Shown in pieces: positions 46,209 through 55,200 of a stretch of 64,000 nt of DNA (within the stretch, counting starts at the first letter, position 1; each line of letters opens with the position of its first letter). The notes under the pieces are model-generated. The model saw nothing but the letters and a program-made list of their open reading frames with translations, did not search any database and was not told the origin of the DNA. The stretch comes from Bradyrhizobium sp. in8p8. Its GTDB lineage: Bacteria; Pseudomonadota; Alphaproteobacteria; Rhizobiales; Xanthobacteraceae. Both the position numbers and the translations under genes were made by a program. The DNA is taken from contig NZ_AUGD01000002.1 of the NCBI RefSeq assembly GCF_000426845.1, forward strand, positions 186,001 to 250,000. Direction: 5' to 3'.

Positions 46209-46547
46209 TCAGCGGTCCAGTGTCTTCGAGGCGGTGCCGCGGTTCTTCCAGATCAGCATGATGTTTCTGATGTAGATGACGGTCGCAAGGGACTGTCCGA
46301 GGATGATCACGGGCTCGCGCTTCACGACGCCGTAGACCAGCGTCATCAGCCCGCCGCCCATCGAGCAGAACCAGAACGCCATCGGGACTACGCTGTTGCC
46401 GGCGCGTTCGCTCGCGATCCACTGCACCAGGAAGCGCGCGGTGAAGAACAGTTGCGCGACGAGCCCGAACGCGAGCCAGAAGTCGAACTTGGCGACGAAG
46501 ACGTCGTAGAGATAGTTGCTGAGCGCCTGACCGTATTGGATGATCAT
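46209..46547 (-). CDS. lipid A biosynthesis N-terminal (LAB_N) domain membrane protein
   Basis: 112 residues, ATG at 46547 overlapping the upstream glycosyltransferase stop by 4 bases (ATGA). Three membrane helices in the LAB_N pattern: FWLAFGLVAQLFFTARFLVQWIASERAGNSVVPMAFWFCSMGGGLMTLVYGVVKREPVIILGQSLATVIYIRN. The WxASERxGxSVVPxxFW signature marks this family, which sits beside envelope-lipid glycosyltransferases. Its exact role is unknown; by analogy with the ArnE/F arrangement it could help move a lipid-linked sugar across the inner membrane. Confidence 0.88.
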   Translation of the reverse strand: MIIQYGQALSNYLYDVFVAKFDFWLAFGLVAQLFFTARFLVQWIASERAGNSVVPMAFWFCSMGGGLMTLVYGVVKREPVIILGQSLATVIYIRNIMLIWKNRGTASKTLDR

Positions 46548-47314
46548 GCATGCACCTCGGTCACTTCCGGCGTCGGCTTCTTGCGGCGGATCAGCCACCA
46601 TACGCCCGCGAGATCCATGATGCCGATCCACAGCCGGTCGAAGAAGCCATAGTTCGACACGCCGGAATGGCGCGGCCTGTCGATCACGTCGACATAGGCG
46701 ATGTCGTAACCTTCCCGGCGGACCAGCGCCGGCAGGAAGCGATGCAGCCCGTCGAAATAGGGTAGCATCAGGAACACGTCGCGCCGAAACGCCTTCAGGC
46801 CACAGCCGGTATCGCGCGTCCCGTCCTTCAGGATCGCGTTGCGTACCCCGTTCGCCACGCGCGACTGGAACTTCTTGAAGCCGGTGTCCTTGCGGCCAAC
46901 GCGTTGGCCGGCAGCGAGCCCCACGCGCCCTGCTCCTTTCTCGACCGCCGCGATCAGGTCGGGCAGGAAGGCCGGGTTGTTCTGGCCGTCGCCGTCGAGC
47001 GTCGCCACGATCTCTCCGCGCGCCGCACGCACGCCGCTGCGCACGGCGGCGGATTGGCCGCCCGATCGCGCATGGCGAAGCTGACGCAGATTGCTCCGCT
47101 GCTTCATGATGGCGGCGAGACGCTCGCCCGTCGCGTCGGTGGAGCCGTCGTTGACGTAGATGATCTCGTACGGCCACCGGCCATCGAGCGCCGCGCCGAT
47201 CTCCGCGATCAGCGGCGCGATATTGTCGGCTTCGTTGCGCACGGGAACGACGATGGAAACCGAGGGCTGGGACGTCGACAAATCAAGGCTCGTGGTTGGA
47301 ATTGGCCGCCTCAA
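46544..47314 (-). CDS. family 2 glycosyltransferase, polyprenyl-phosphate sugar synthase type
   Basis: About 245-256 residues. GT2 core SVSIVVPVRNEADNIAPLIAEIGAAL, YEIIYVNDGSTDATGERLA, and the DxD-type VATLDGDGQNNPAFLPDLI, then DTGCGLKAFRRDVF and LPALVRREGYDIAYVDVIDRPRHSGVSNYG, as in dolichol-phosphate mannose synthase, ArnC and RgtE. The last 50 residues carry an amphipathic/membrane segment (LWIGIMDLAGVWWLI). Product is probably an undecaprenyl-phosphate sugar for the GT39 enzyme in the same cluster. The start is unsure: TTG at 47314 or TTG at 47281, neither with a strong ribosome-binding site. Confidence 0.88.
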   Translation of the reverse strand: MRRPIPTTSLDLSTSQPSVSIVVPVRNEADNIAPLIAEIGAALDGRWPYEIIYVNDGSTDATGERLAAIMKQRSNLRQLRHARSGGQSAAVRSGVRAARGEIVATLDGDGQNNPAFLPDLIAAVEKGAGRVGLAAGQRVGRKDTGFKKFQSRVANGVRNAILKDGTRDTGCGLKAFRRDVFLMLPYFDGLHRFLPALVRREGYDIAYVDVIDRPRHSGVSNYGFFDRLWIGIMDLAGVWWLIRRKKPTPEVTEVHA

Positions 47315-47346
47315 AGGGAACCGGCGCCCCCCGCAGGCAGCCGCTT

Positions 47347-48192
47347 TTATGTGGCAGATGCCCCGCGGGCAACCTTTTTGAGGCGGTTCGAAACCCTCCC
47401 CGGAAGCGGCACGATGGTGCCGTCAGAGCGGATCGCAAAACCGAGCCGTCTGGCCGCGAACCAGTAGCGGACCGCCATGGCGCCGGCCGTGCCCACCAGG
47501 GCGCCGGCAACGACGTCGCTCGGATGATGGGCAAGCAGCACGAGGCGCGTCAGGAGAATCACGATCGCGTAAGTGAACATGAAGGCGCGCAGGCGCGGCC
47601 ACAGCGACGACACGGCAAACGCGAGGGCGAATGCGGCCACGGCATGCCCCGAGGGCAGGCTGGCATAAGCGCCAGTCCCTTCGAATGGAACGAAGTTGAA
47701 CGGATTGGGCGTGCCGCCGACGAACGGACGTCCACGACCGATGACGTATTTCAGGATCTCGGTCACCAATGCCGAGACGGCAACCGACAGAAACAGGAAT
47801 TGCAGGCGCGTGCCGAAGCCGAGCAGCAGCGCGCGGCGAGTCCCATGTAGTCCCGCCGCAACGAAGGCGAGGACCACCAGCGCAGCCCCCAGCACCGAGA
47901 GCAGATACTCGTCCTTCCCGAAGTCGGTGAGGATACGGATCGGCCAGAGGCTGGGTGTCCCGCGGGGCGGCATCAGCTGGATCTCGGTCTGGTCGAAGGT
48001 GACCATGAGCGCAATGATCGCGATCGAGCCGGCCACGGCAAGCCACAGCGAATGCCGCGCCAGCTTGCGGGCTGCCTCGGCCCGGCGCGAATGCGAGGGC
48101 GAGCGCACGAGCTGCGCCAGCCCGCGCCTGGTCACGGCGAGCACTTGCGCGGGATAGCCGGCGCGCGGCGCACTGTCGGCCGGGGCCCGCAT
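47347..48192 (-). CDS. PAP2-family membrane phosphatase
   Basis: 281 residues with about six membrane helices and all three PAP2 signatures: KYVIGRGRP, PSGH (YASLPSGHAVAAFALAF), and LVLLAHHPSDVVAG with the catalytic His. The family includes lipid A phosphatases LpxE/LpxF, undecaprenyl-diphosphate and phosphatidate phosphatases. Next to a GT39 and a GT2 gene, a lipid A phosphatase role is the most likely. One base separates its ATG from the ArnT-like stop. Confidence 0.88.
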   Translation of the reverse strand: MRAPADSAPRAGYPAQVLAVTRRGLAQLVRSPSHSRRAEAARKLARHSLWLAVAGSIAIIALMVTFDQTEIQLMPPRGTPSLWPIRILTDFGKDEYLLSVLGAALVVLAFVAAGLHGTRRALLLGFGTRLQFLFLSVAVSALVTEILKYVIGRGRPFVGGTPNPFNFVPFEGTGAYASLPSGHAVAAFALAFAVSSLWPRLRAFMFTYAIVILLTRLVLLAHHPSDVVAGALVGTAGAMAVRYWFAARRLGFAIRSDGTIVPLPGRVSNRLKKVARGASAT

Positions 48193-48193
48193 C

Positions 48194-49936
48194 CTACTCG
48201 GTGCCTTCCGAGCGGAAGATCGAGATCGAGATCGCGCGTCCTTGCGAGAAGTTGTAGCCCTCGATGCGGGCGCCGACCTTGTAGCGCAGCCCGATCGCCT
48301 CCGCGCGCTGCACGAAGCTACGCTCGGAGCGCTGCTCGATCAGCGCGAAGCGGCAGCTGCCCTGCCCGAGGAAATCGGCGGCACCGGAACCGTCAGTGAG
48401 CAAGGTTCGCGTGCCTACCAGAAAGACGAGGCTGGGCTCGTGATAACCGGCCGCAGCCGCTTTCGGCCCGACACAGGTGACGTTGCGCAGCGCGCGCGCG
48501 ATCTCGATGCTCGGAAACAGCGGCGTCAGTGACGGCAGCACGATGCCGTAGACCGCCACCGCCAGCATCAGCGCGGCGACCAGCGCGTTGAGGAAAGAGC
48601 GCTCGGCGCGATTGTTGTCGTAGAGCCACCAGGCGAACAGGCCAAAGATCAGCGCGGCGGCGAAGAACGGCCAGGCCACGAATGCCGGCTGCCGCGTCAG
48701 GATCACCGCGCCCACGACCGCGATGATCGAGGCGCCCGCGGGGATCGCGAACCACCAGGCCGAACCGCGCGCCAGCCAGGAACGCGACAGCACGCGCTGC
48801 TCCACCGCGCCTGCGGTCAGGATCGCGATCGCCGGATAGAGCGGCAGCACGTAATGCGGCAACTTGGTCAGCACCGCCTCGAATACGATCCAGGACGGGA
48901 TCAGCCAGGCCAGCAGAAATTGCGCGCCGGGCTCGCGCCGGGCCCGCCAGACTGCGGGAGCCGCCATCGCTGCAAGCGGCGCACCGGGCCAGAAGGTGAT
49001 CCAGAACAGCACGAGGTAGAGTCCGGGCGGTGCACCGTGGGATTCCTGGGCACCCAGCTTGCTCAGCATGTCGCCGCCGACGGAGGTGGTGAAGAAGGTG
49101 TCGCCCGCGCGCCAGAAGATCGCGACAAACCAGGGCAGCACCAGCACCAGCATCCACATCAGGCCCCACACCGGGCGCAGCTTCCACAGCCAGGAAGCAT
49201 CGCGATCCTGAATCGCGAGCGCAACGATGGTCAGGCCCGCGAACATCAGGATCAGCGGGCCCTTGATCAGGATTCCGACAGCGAGCGCAGTCCAGAAGAT
49301 CGCGGGCCAGCTCCAGGGCGGATGCGTCTCGTCCTCGGCTCGTTGCCAGGACACATAGGCCCGCGCCATCGCGCCCATTGCGGCCACGACGCAGAACAGC
49401 AGCATGGCGTCGGTCTTGGCGAGCCGTGCTTCGACGCCGAGCAGCACGGAAGCGCACATCATCAGTGCGGCAAGCACGGCGGCACGCCGCGTGACGAAGC
49501 CGAGCGCGGCCCAATAGGTCATGAGCACGGCGCCGATCGCGCCCATCAGCGACGGCAGCCGATAGACCCAGATGCGCAATTCCGCCCTCGGCAGCTTGAG
49601 CAGCGACGCCGCCTCCACGGTCGCCGATTGCAACCAGTAGATGCCGACGGGCTTCTTGTAGCGGACGTCCTCCTGGAAGCGGATGTCGACGTAGTCGCCG
49701 CTCTCGACCATCTGCTTGGTGGCCTGGGCGAACCGCGCCTCATCGCGGTCGATCGGCGGGATGGTGAAGAAGCCCGGCAGGAAGAGCAGTAGCGCGCACA
49801 GAACCAGGAAGCCGACGGCGCGCGCATGGCTGGTCGTGACGATGTCGAGCATGCGCACGAGACCGCTGCCCGGATTTGCGGGCGATTTCGACTCTCGGGG
49901 TGCTCCAAAACGGGGGCTTGGGTAGGTCTCGGCCAT
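48194..49936 (-). CDS. ArnT-like family 39 glycosyltransferase (lipid A sugar transferase type)
   Basis: 580 residues. The first periplasmic loop carries the GT39/ArnT acidic motif (PPIDRDEARFAQATKQMVESGDYVDIRFQEDVRYKKPVGIYWLQ), followed by about eleven membrane helices and a periplasmic C-terminal domain (GYHEPSLVFLVGTRTLL...). Such enzymes move aminoarabinose, galacturonic acid or mannose from undecaprenyl phosphate to lipid A or core on the outer face of the inner membrane. First gene of the four-gene envelope cluster. The ATG at 49936 has a weak AGCGGA site. Confidence 0.9.
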   Translation of the reverse strand: MAETYPSPRFGAPRESKSPANPGSGLVRMLDIVTTSHARAVGFLVLCALLLFLPGFFTIPPIDRDEARFAQATKQMVESGDYVDIRFQEDVRYKKPVGIYWLQSATVEAASLLKLPRAELRIWVYRLPSLMGAIGAVLMTYWAALGFVTRRAAVLAALMMCASVLLGVEARLAKTDAMLLFCVVAAMGAMARAYVSWQRAEDETHPPWSWPAIFWTALAVGILIKGPLILMFAGLTIVALAIQDRDASWLWKLRPVWGLMWMLVLVLPWFVAIFWRAGDTFFTTSVGGDMLSKLGAQESHGAPPGLYLVLFWITFWPGAPLAAMAAPAVWRARREPGAQFLLAWLIPSWIVFEAVLTKLPHYVLPLYPAIAILTAGAVEQRVLSRSWLARGSAWWFAIPAGASIIAVVGAVILTRQPAFVAWPFFAAALIFGLFAWWLYDNNRAERSFLNALVAALMLAVAVYGIVLPSLTPLFPSIEIARALRNVTCVGPKAAAAGYHEPSLVFLVGTRTLLTDGSGAADFLGQGSCRFALIEQRSERSFVQRAEAIGLRYKVGARIEGYNFSQGRAISISIFRSEGTE

Positions 49937-49987
49937 TGGTTCCGCTTACGCCGAAACCGCCATCGCCACAACCGCTTGAGGCAGGGA

Positions 49988-52183
49988 TCATTGAATTCGA
50001 ATGACGACTGTGTCCGCGGCGCCCGTGGCATCGATCACGGTGAGCCGGGCAAAGCCGGGACCGGGCGGATCGATCAGCCGCTGACGGCGACCGTCGATCT
50101 CGCCGAGCGCGGTGCCATTAACCATGACGGTCATCGGCAACACGCCGCCGGCGACTTTGACCGGCATGGCTGCGCTTTCCCGACCACCCGATCGGTCGAC
50201 GTCGATCCGCGAGCCGTTGAGCGGAAACTGAATGTGCAGCGGCTGCTCGCTTCCGGCGCGCACCAATTCTCCGACTGGGCGGAACCGCTTCAGCGGCAGC
50301 GGCAGCTTGGCGTTGCTGGCAACCAGGGTTCCCTTGGGCGCCTTGGGCAGCGGGACAAGCGTCTTGCCGCTCCGCGCGAAAGCGTCGAACAGGATCGGCG
50401 CCGCGGCGACGCGGCCAATCAGGCCGGGAACTGGGGCGCCGTCGGGCCGGCCGACCCAGACGCCGATGGTCATGCGGCCATCGAAGCCGACCGACCAGGC
50501 ATCGCGGTAGCCATAGGACGTTCCGGTTTTGAACGCGATGCGGTTATGAGCGGCGTTCTCCGGGGGCGGCGTACCCAGGAGCACGTTGCCGACCTGCCAG
50601 GCTGCGACCTGATCCAGCAACCGCATCGGCTCGCGGTCGTCCTTGTCAGACATGATCTCCCGAATGGGCCTCGTGGTGCCGAGCCGGGCGAAGCCCGCAT
50701 ACAGCTGGGCGAGATCCTGAAGGGTGACGCCCACCCCGCCGAGGCCCATGGCGAGCCCTGGCGCCTCGTCCTTGGGCAGGACCAGGTTGCCGCCGGCCTG
50801 GCGCAGTCGCGACGCCAGCCGGCTGGAGCCGACGCGGTCGAGCAGCACGATGGCCGGCACGTTCAGCGACAATTGCAGCGCCTTCTTCACGGGCACCGTG
50901 CCCTGGAAGGTCATGTCAAAGTTCTCCGGCGCGTAGGAGCCGAAGCGGGCCGGACGGTCGTCGATCAGACTGTCGGGATGGACGAAGCCGTCCTCGAAGG
51001 CGAGCCCGTAGATGAAGGGTTTGAGCGTCGAGCCCGGGGAGCGGATCGCACGTGTCATGTCGACCTGCCCTGCCCGGCTTTCGTCAAAATAATCGGCCGA
51101 GCCGACGCGGGCGAGCACGTTCCCGCTCTCATTGTCGACCACGATGATGCCGACCGAGATGTTGGGCCCGAGCGCGATGGCGCGGTCGCGCGCCAGCGGC
51201 TCCAGCACCTTTTGCAGGTTCGCATCCAGCGTCAGCTTGACTACCGGCTTATCCTTGATCATCGACAGCGCGGCGTCCGAGGCGTGCGGCGCCAGGATCG
51301 GCATCGGCTTGCGCAGCTTCGGAATGGGAACGGCCTTGGCCTGCTTCGCCTCCTCCGCACTGACCTGATGCTCCCCGACCATGCGGTCGAGCACACGGTC
51401 GCGCGCGATGCGGGCAGCCTCGGGATGGCGATCGAGCCGGCGCGTCTCCGGCGATTGCGGCAGAGCCACCAGCAGGGCGGCCTCGGCCAGCGACAGCCGC
51501 TTCGGCTCCTTGCCGAGATAGGCAATCGACGCGGCGCGGATGCCCTCAAGGTTGCCCCCGTAAGGCGCCAGCGCGAGATAGAGATCGAGGATCTGCTCTT
51601 TGCTCAACGTTCGCTCGAGCTCGATCGCGCGCACGATCTGCCTCAGCTTGGCATAGAGCGAACGCTGGCGCCGCGGCTCCATCAGCCGCGCGAGCTGCAT
51701 GGAGATGGTCGAGCCGCCCGAGACGATGTGGCCGCGCGTTCCGAGCTGCAACGCCGCGCGCCCGAGCGCAAGCGGGTCGAGGCCGTTGTGGGCGTAGAAG
51801 CGCTGATCCTCGTAGGCGAACAGCAGCTTCAGATACGTGGGATCGACGCTGGTCTTGGCATCGACCGGCAACCGCCAGCGCCCGTCGGCCATGGCATAGG
51901 CGCGCAGCAGCTTGCCGTTGCGATCGACAATGGTGGTGGAGACCCGGCGGGCCTCGTCGAGCGGGAGAGGACCGAGAGAGTAGACCCAGCCGACGAAACC
52001 GACGAGGGCGAGGATGAGCGTGAACGCAGCGGCTGACAGCAGACGAAAGGCTATCCGCCCTCGCCGCCCGTCATGGCCCGGCTTGACCCGGCCATCCACG
52101 CCGTCATCCACCGCCGCTGCGGCCGTGGATGCCCGGGTCAAGCCCGGGCATGACGACTGGTTGTGTGGCTCCGCTGCGCTCAT
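49988..52183 (-). CDS. pbpC: penicillin-binding protein 1C
   Basis: 731 residues from the ATG at 52183 (MSAAEPHNQSS); a TTG three codons earlier is in frame. A signal-anchor helix (LLSAAAFTLILALVGFVGWVY) is followed by a GT51 transglycosylase (FAYEDQRFYAHNGLDPLALGRA, GGSTISMQLARLM) and a transpeptidase with the three active-site motifs: STLK in SPGSTLKPFIYGLAF, SLN in LSLNVPAIVL, and KTG in FKTGTSYGYRDAW. The C-terminal about 90 residues are the PBP1C-specific domain. It polymerises and crosslinks peptidoglycan. Residues about 9-40 are encoded by a dispersed palindromic repeat, so the true start may be disturbed. It begins 27 bases behind the alpha-2-macroglobulin gene. Confidence 0.92.
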   Translation of the reverse strand: MSAAEPHNQSSCPGLTRASTAAAAVDDGVDGRVKPGHDGRRGRIAFRLLSAAAFTLILALVGFVGWVYSLGPLPLDEARRVSTTIVDRNGKLLRAYAMADGRWRLPVDAKTSVDPTYLKLLFAYEDQRFYAHNGLDPLALGRAALQLGTRGHIVSGGSTISMQLARLMEPRRQRSLYAKLRQIVRAIELERTLSKEQILDLYLALAPYGGNLEGIRAASIAYLGKEPKRLSLAEAALLVALPQSPETRRLDRHPEAARIARDRVLDRMVGEHQVSAEEAKQAKAVPIPKLRKPMPILAPHASDAALSMIKDKPVVKLTLDANLQKVLEPLARDRAIALGPNISVGIIVVDNESGNVLARVGSADYFDESRAGQVDMTRAIRSPGSTLKPFIYGLAFEDGFVHPDSLIDDRPARFGSYAPENFDMTFQGTVPVKKALQLSLNVPAIVLLDRVGSSRLASRLRQAGGNLVLPKDEAPGLAMGLGGVGVTLQDLAQLYAGFARLGTTRPIREIMSDKDDREPMRLLDQVAAWQVGNVLLGTPPPENAAHNRIAFKTGTSYGYRDAWSVGFDGRMTIGVWVGRPDGAPVPGLIGRVAAAPILFDAFARSGKTLVPLPKAPKGTLVASNAKLPLPLKRFRPVGELVRAGSEQPLHIQFPLNGSRIDVDRSGGRESAAMPVKVAGGVLPMTVMVNGTALGEIDGRRQRLIDPPGPGFARLTVIDATGAADTVVIRIQ
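52070..52155. repeat. palindromic repeat lying inside the 5' end of pbpC
   Basis: Long imperfect inverted arms: GTCATGGCCCGGCTTGACCCGGCCATCCACG-like at 52070-52101, and its complement at about 52124-52155, around a GC-rich centre. In frame it encodes PGLTRAS...RVKPGHDG, the tell-tale translation of a common Bradyrhizobium/Rhodopseudomonas intergenic palindrome. Here it appears to be part of the reading frame. Confidence 0.75.
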
Positions 52184-52210
52184 CCAGTTCAACTCAGATT
52201 CGAGCTCGTC

Positions 52211-55200
52211 TCACTTCGCGGCGCGTACCTCGACAGTGCCCGTGCCGGTCCGCCCATAACGCGATGGATTGTACATGTCCTCGACATAGGCCTGCGGCAG
52301 GACGTATTTGCCGGGCGAGACCGCGCGCACGACATAAGCGACGGTGAACACGGACTTGGAGTCCGAGGCGCGGTCGACCGCCGCAGTGAAACGGTCATCG
52401 CGGAACTCGGTATGCTCGGGCTCCTCGCCATCCTCGATCCAGTCCAAAGTGCCGCTGTCACCGGACGACACCAGGTTCGGATTGTCGATCTCGAGACCGG
52501 CCGGGAGATAATCGGAGACCATGATGTGGCCGTACTCGGGCTTTGCCTCGGTGATCTTCAGCACCACCGCAAAGCGCTGGTTCTGCTTGACCTTGCTGAT
52601 GTCGGCGGGCTTGCCGTCGAGCGTGAAGTAAGTGCGCTCGATCTTGAAGCCGTTCGATGCCGCCGGCTCCGGCGTCACCGGCGAGCCCGACACCGAGACC
52701 ACCGCCTGCACCGGTGCGTCGCCGGTGTTGGTGATCTTCATCGGCTTGCCTTCCAGTGTCGCAGCCTTGTAGCTGCGGTACAGCGCGGTTTTCACCGGCT
52801 GGCCGTCCACCTCCATGGAAAGGTTCTCCTTGGCGAGCGCGCGCGCCGCCAGCACGAGCCAAGCATTCTCCTGCGTGGAGGTGTAGGGTGTCAGCCCGCG
52901 CGCGGTCTCGACCCGCACTACCGCCTTCGTCAAGGTCGCCTTCGGCGCGTTGCCTTCGCTGGCGAGCGACACCAGCGCTGCGGCGTCGCGAAGCTGCGAG
53001 CCGTAGTCGGTGCGGCCGAACTCCAGCGCCGGCTTCGGCGCGAGGCTGTCGAGAGCGGCACCATAGACCCGCTCGGCGCGGTTGCGATCGCCAACCAGCG
53101 CCAGCGCCGCCGCAAGCTGGGACTTCGCGATCGGGGTCGCGAGGTTGTTCAGCTTGGTGTCGGCGAGATAGCGGAGGTCACCGATCGGGGCTGCGCCGTT
53201 CCGTGCGAGCACGTAGAGGCCGTAGGCGAGTTCGCGGCCGCCATCCTTCTCCGGCTCGTCGGCATTGACGACGGAGTTGCGGATACGGTCGAGCGCGTTC
53301 TTGAACAGCACGTCCGGCACCGCAAAGCCCTTTTCGCGGGCGCGGGTCAGGAAGTCCGTCACATAGGCATCCAGCCAGGCATCGTCGCCGCCCGCCGACC
53401 AGAGCCCGAACGAGCCGTTCGAGCCCTGGCGCGCCAGCAGCCGCTCGATCGCGTCGCGGATGCGCTGGTCGACCTCCGTGTCCATGGCCAGATGCGCACC
53501 GGCTGCGAGGTCATTGACGTAGAGCAGCGGCATGGCCCGGCTCGTGATCTGCTCCGAGCAGCCGTAGGGATAGCGGTCGAGCGCTTTGAGGATCGTCGCC
53601 GCATCGAGCGCGGTCGACAGGCTCGCCGAAACCGAGACGCTGCCGGTGCCCGGCACGAGATCGGAGAACATGTCCGAGGTCAGCGTCAGGCTCTCGCCCT
53701 TGGCCAGCGTCCGGACCGAGCGCCGCGCGAGCACCTGGGTCGCCGGCTTGACGTCGAACGCATAATGGCGCGCCAGGGCAAGGCCATTCGGCCCCTTGAT
53801 GTCGACATCGAGCGTCGCCTGCCCCGCCGCCGTTGCGTCAAGCGCGAGCGAGAAGGAGTTGCGCTGCTTGGCGGCAAGCTTGACGGTCGTGGCGGGATTG
53901 CCCGTCATCTTCACCGGGCCGCCTGTCTTCACGTTGATGGCGTAATCGCCGGCCTGGCCCTCGACGTTGTCGATCTCCAGGTTGACCGTGCCGTGGTCGC
54001 CATTGAGCAGGAAGCGCGGCAGGGTCGTGGTCAGCACCACGGGATCGCGGATCACAACGTCGGTGTTGGCGCGGCCGACCTTGGTTGCGGTCCATGCCAC
54101 TGCCATTACGCGCGCGGTGCCGGCGAACTCGGGAATGTCAAAGCTGACTTCGGCGGTCCCATCGGCGGCGACGGTGACGATGCCCGAATAGAGCGCGAGC
54201 GGCTTCTGCGTGGGCGGCGAACCCTGGAGCTCGCCCGCACCGGCATCGCCGCCGGATTTGATCTGGCCGCGCGTGCCCGACATGCCGTCGATCAGTTGCC
54301 CGTAGAGGTCGCGGATCTCCGCGGTCAGGCGGCGCTGGCCGAGATAGAAATCATCAGGCGCCGGCGGCTTGTAATTGGTGAGATTGAGGATGCCTACATC
54401 GACCGCGGCGATCACCACCTTGGCGTCCTCGCCCGGATTGAGCCCGTCGAGCTTGACCGGGATCTTCAGCGCGGCGTTCGGCCGGATCAGCGCCGGCGGC
54501 GTCAGCTTCACCTGGAGCGTGCGGGTCTGCTTGTCGATGCCGAACCATTTCAGGCCGATCGCCCGGCCCGGCATGCGCTGGGCGGCCGCATCGAGGGGAC
54601 GGCGCAGCGTCGCCACCACATAGGCCCCCGTGCCCCAGTCCTTGCCGACCGGGAGCTTCACCTGGGCGGTGCCTTCCTTGACGTCGATGGTCTGAGTCGT
54701 CAGGAGACGGTCGCCGAGCACATTGACGGTCAGCTTGCCGGCGCTACGGACATTGACGGACACCGTCATGGTATCGCCGGAGGCGTATTGCGGCTTGTCG
54801 ATCGATGTCTCCAGGAGGTCAGGCGTGTCGGCGCTTCCATCCGAATACCAGCCGACGTCGAACTGCACGGAGGTTACCGGGCCGTCGGCCTCGTTCGATT
54901 TCACATCGAGCCGATAACGGCCGGGCTGCGGGCTGAGCGAGATCCGCGTCGGCCTGTCGGCCGCGATTGCGACATCGCCGTCGGCGACGCGCGAGGTCGA
55001 TTTGACCGGCTCGTACTCCCAGTAATTGTTCTGGCGATACCATTGGTAGCGCGACTCGATCTTCAGGAGCTCGTACCGCAGACCGTCGCGAGCGAGCTGC
55101 TTGCCCTCCGGCGAGACGAACACGACGTCGAACTCGGCCTTGTCGCCCTCGGCGACGTTCTTCTCGCCAAACAGCGGCTTGACGCCGATCTGCGCAGCGG

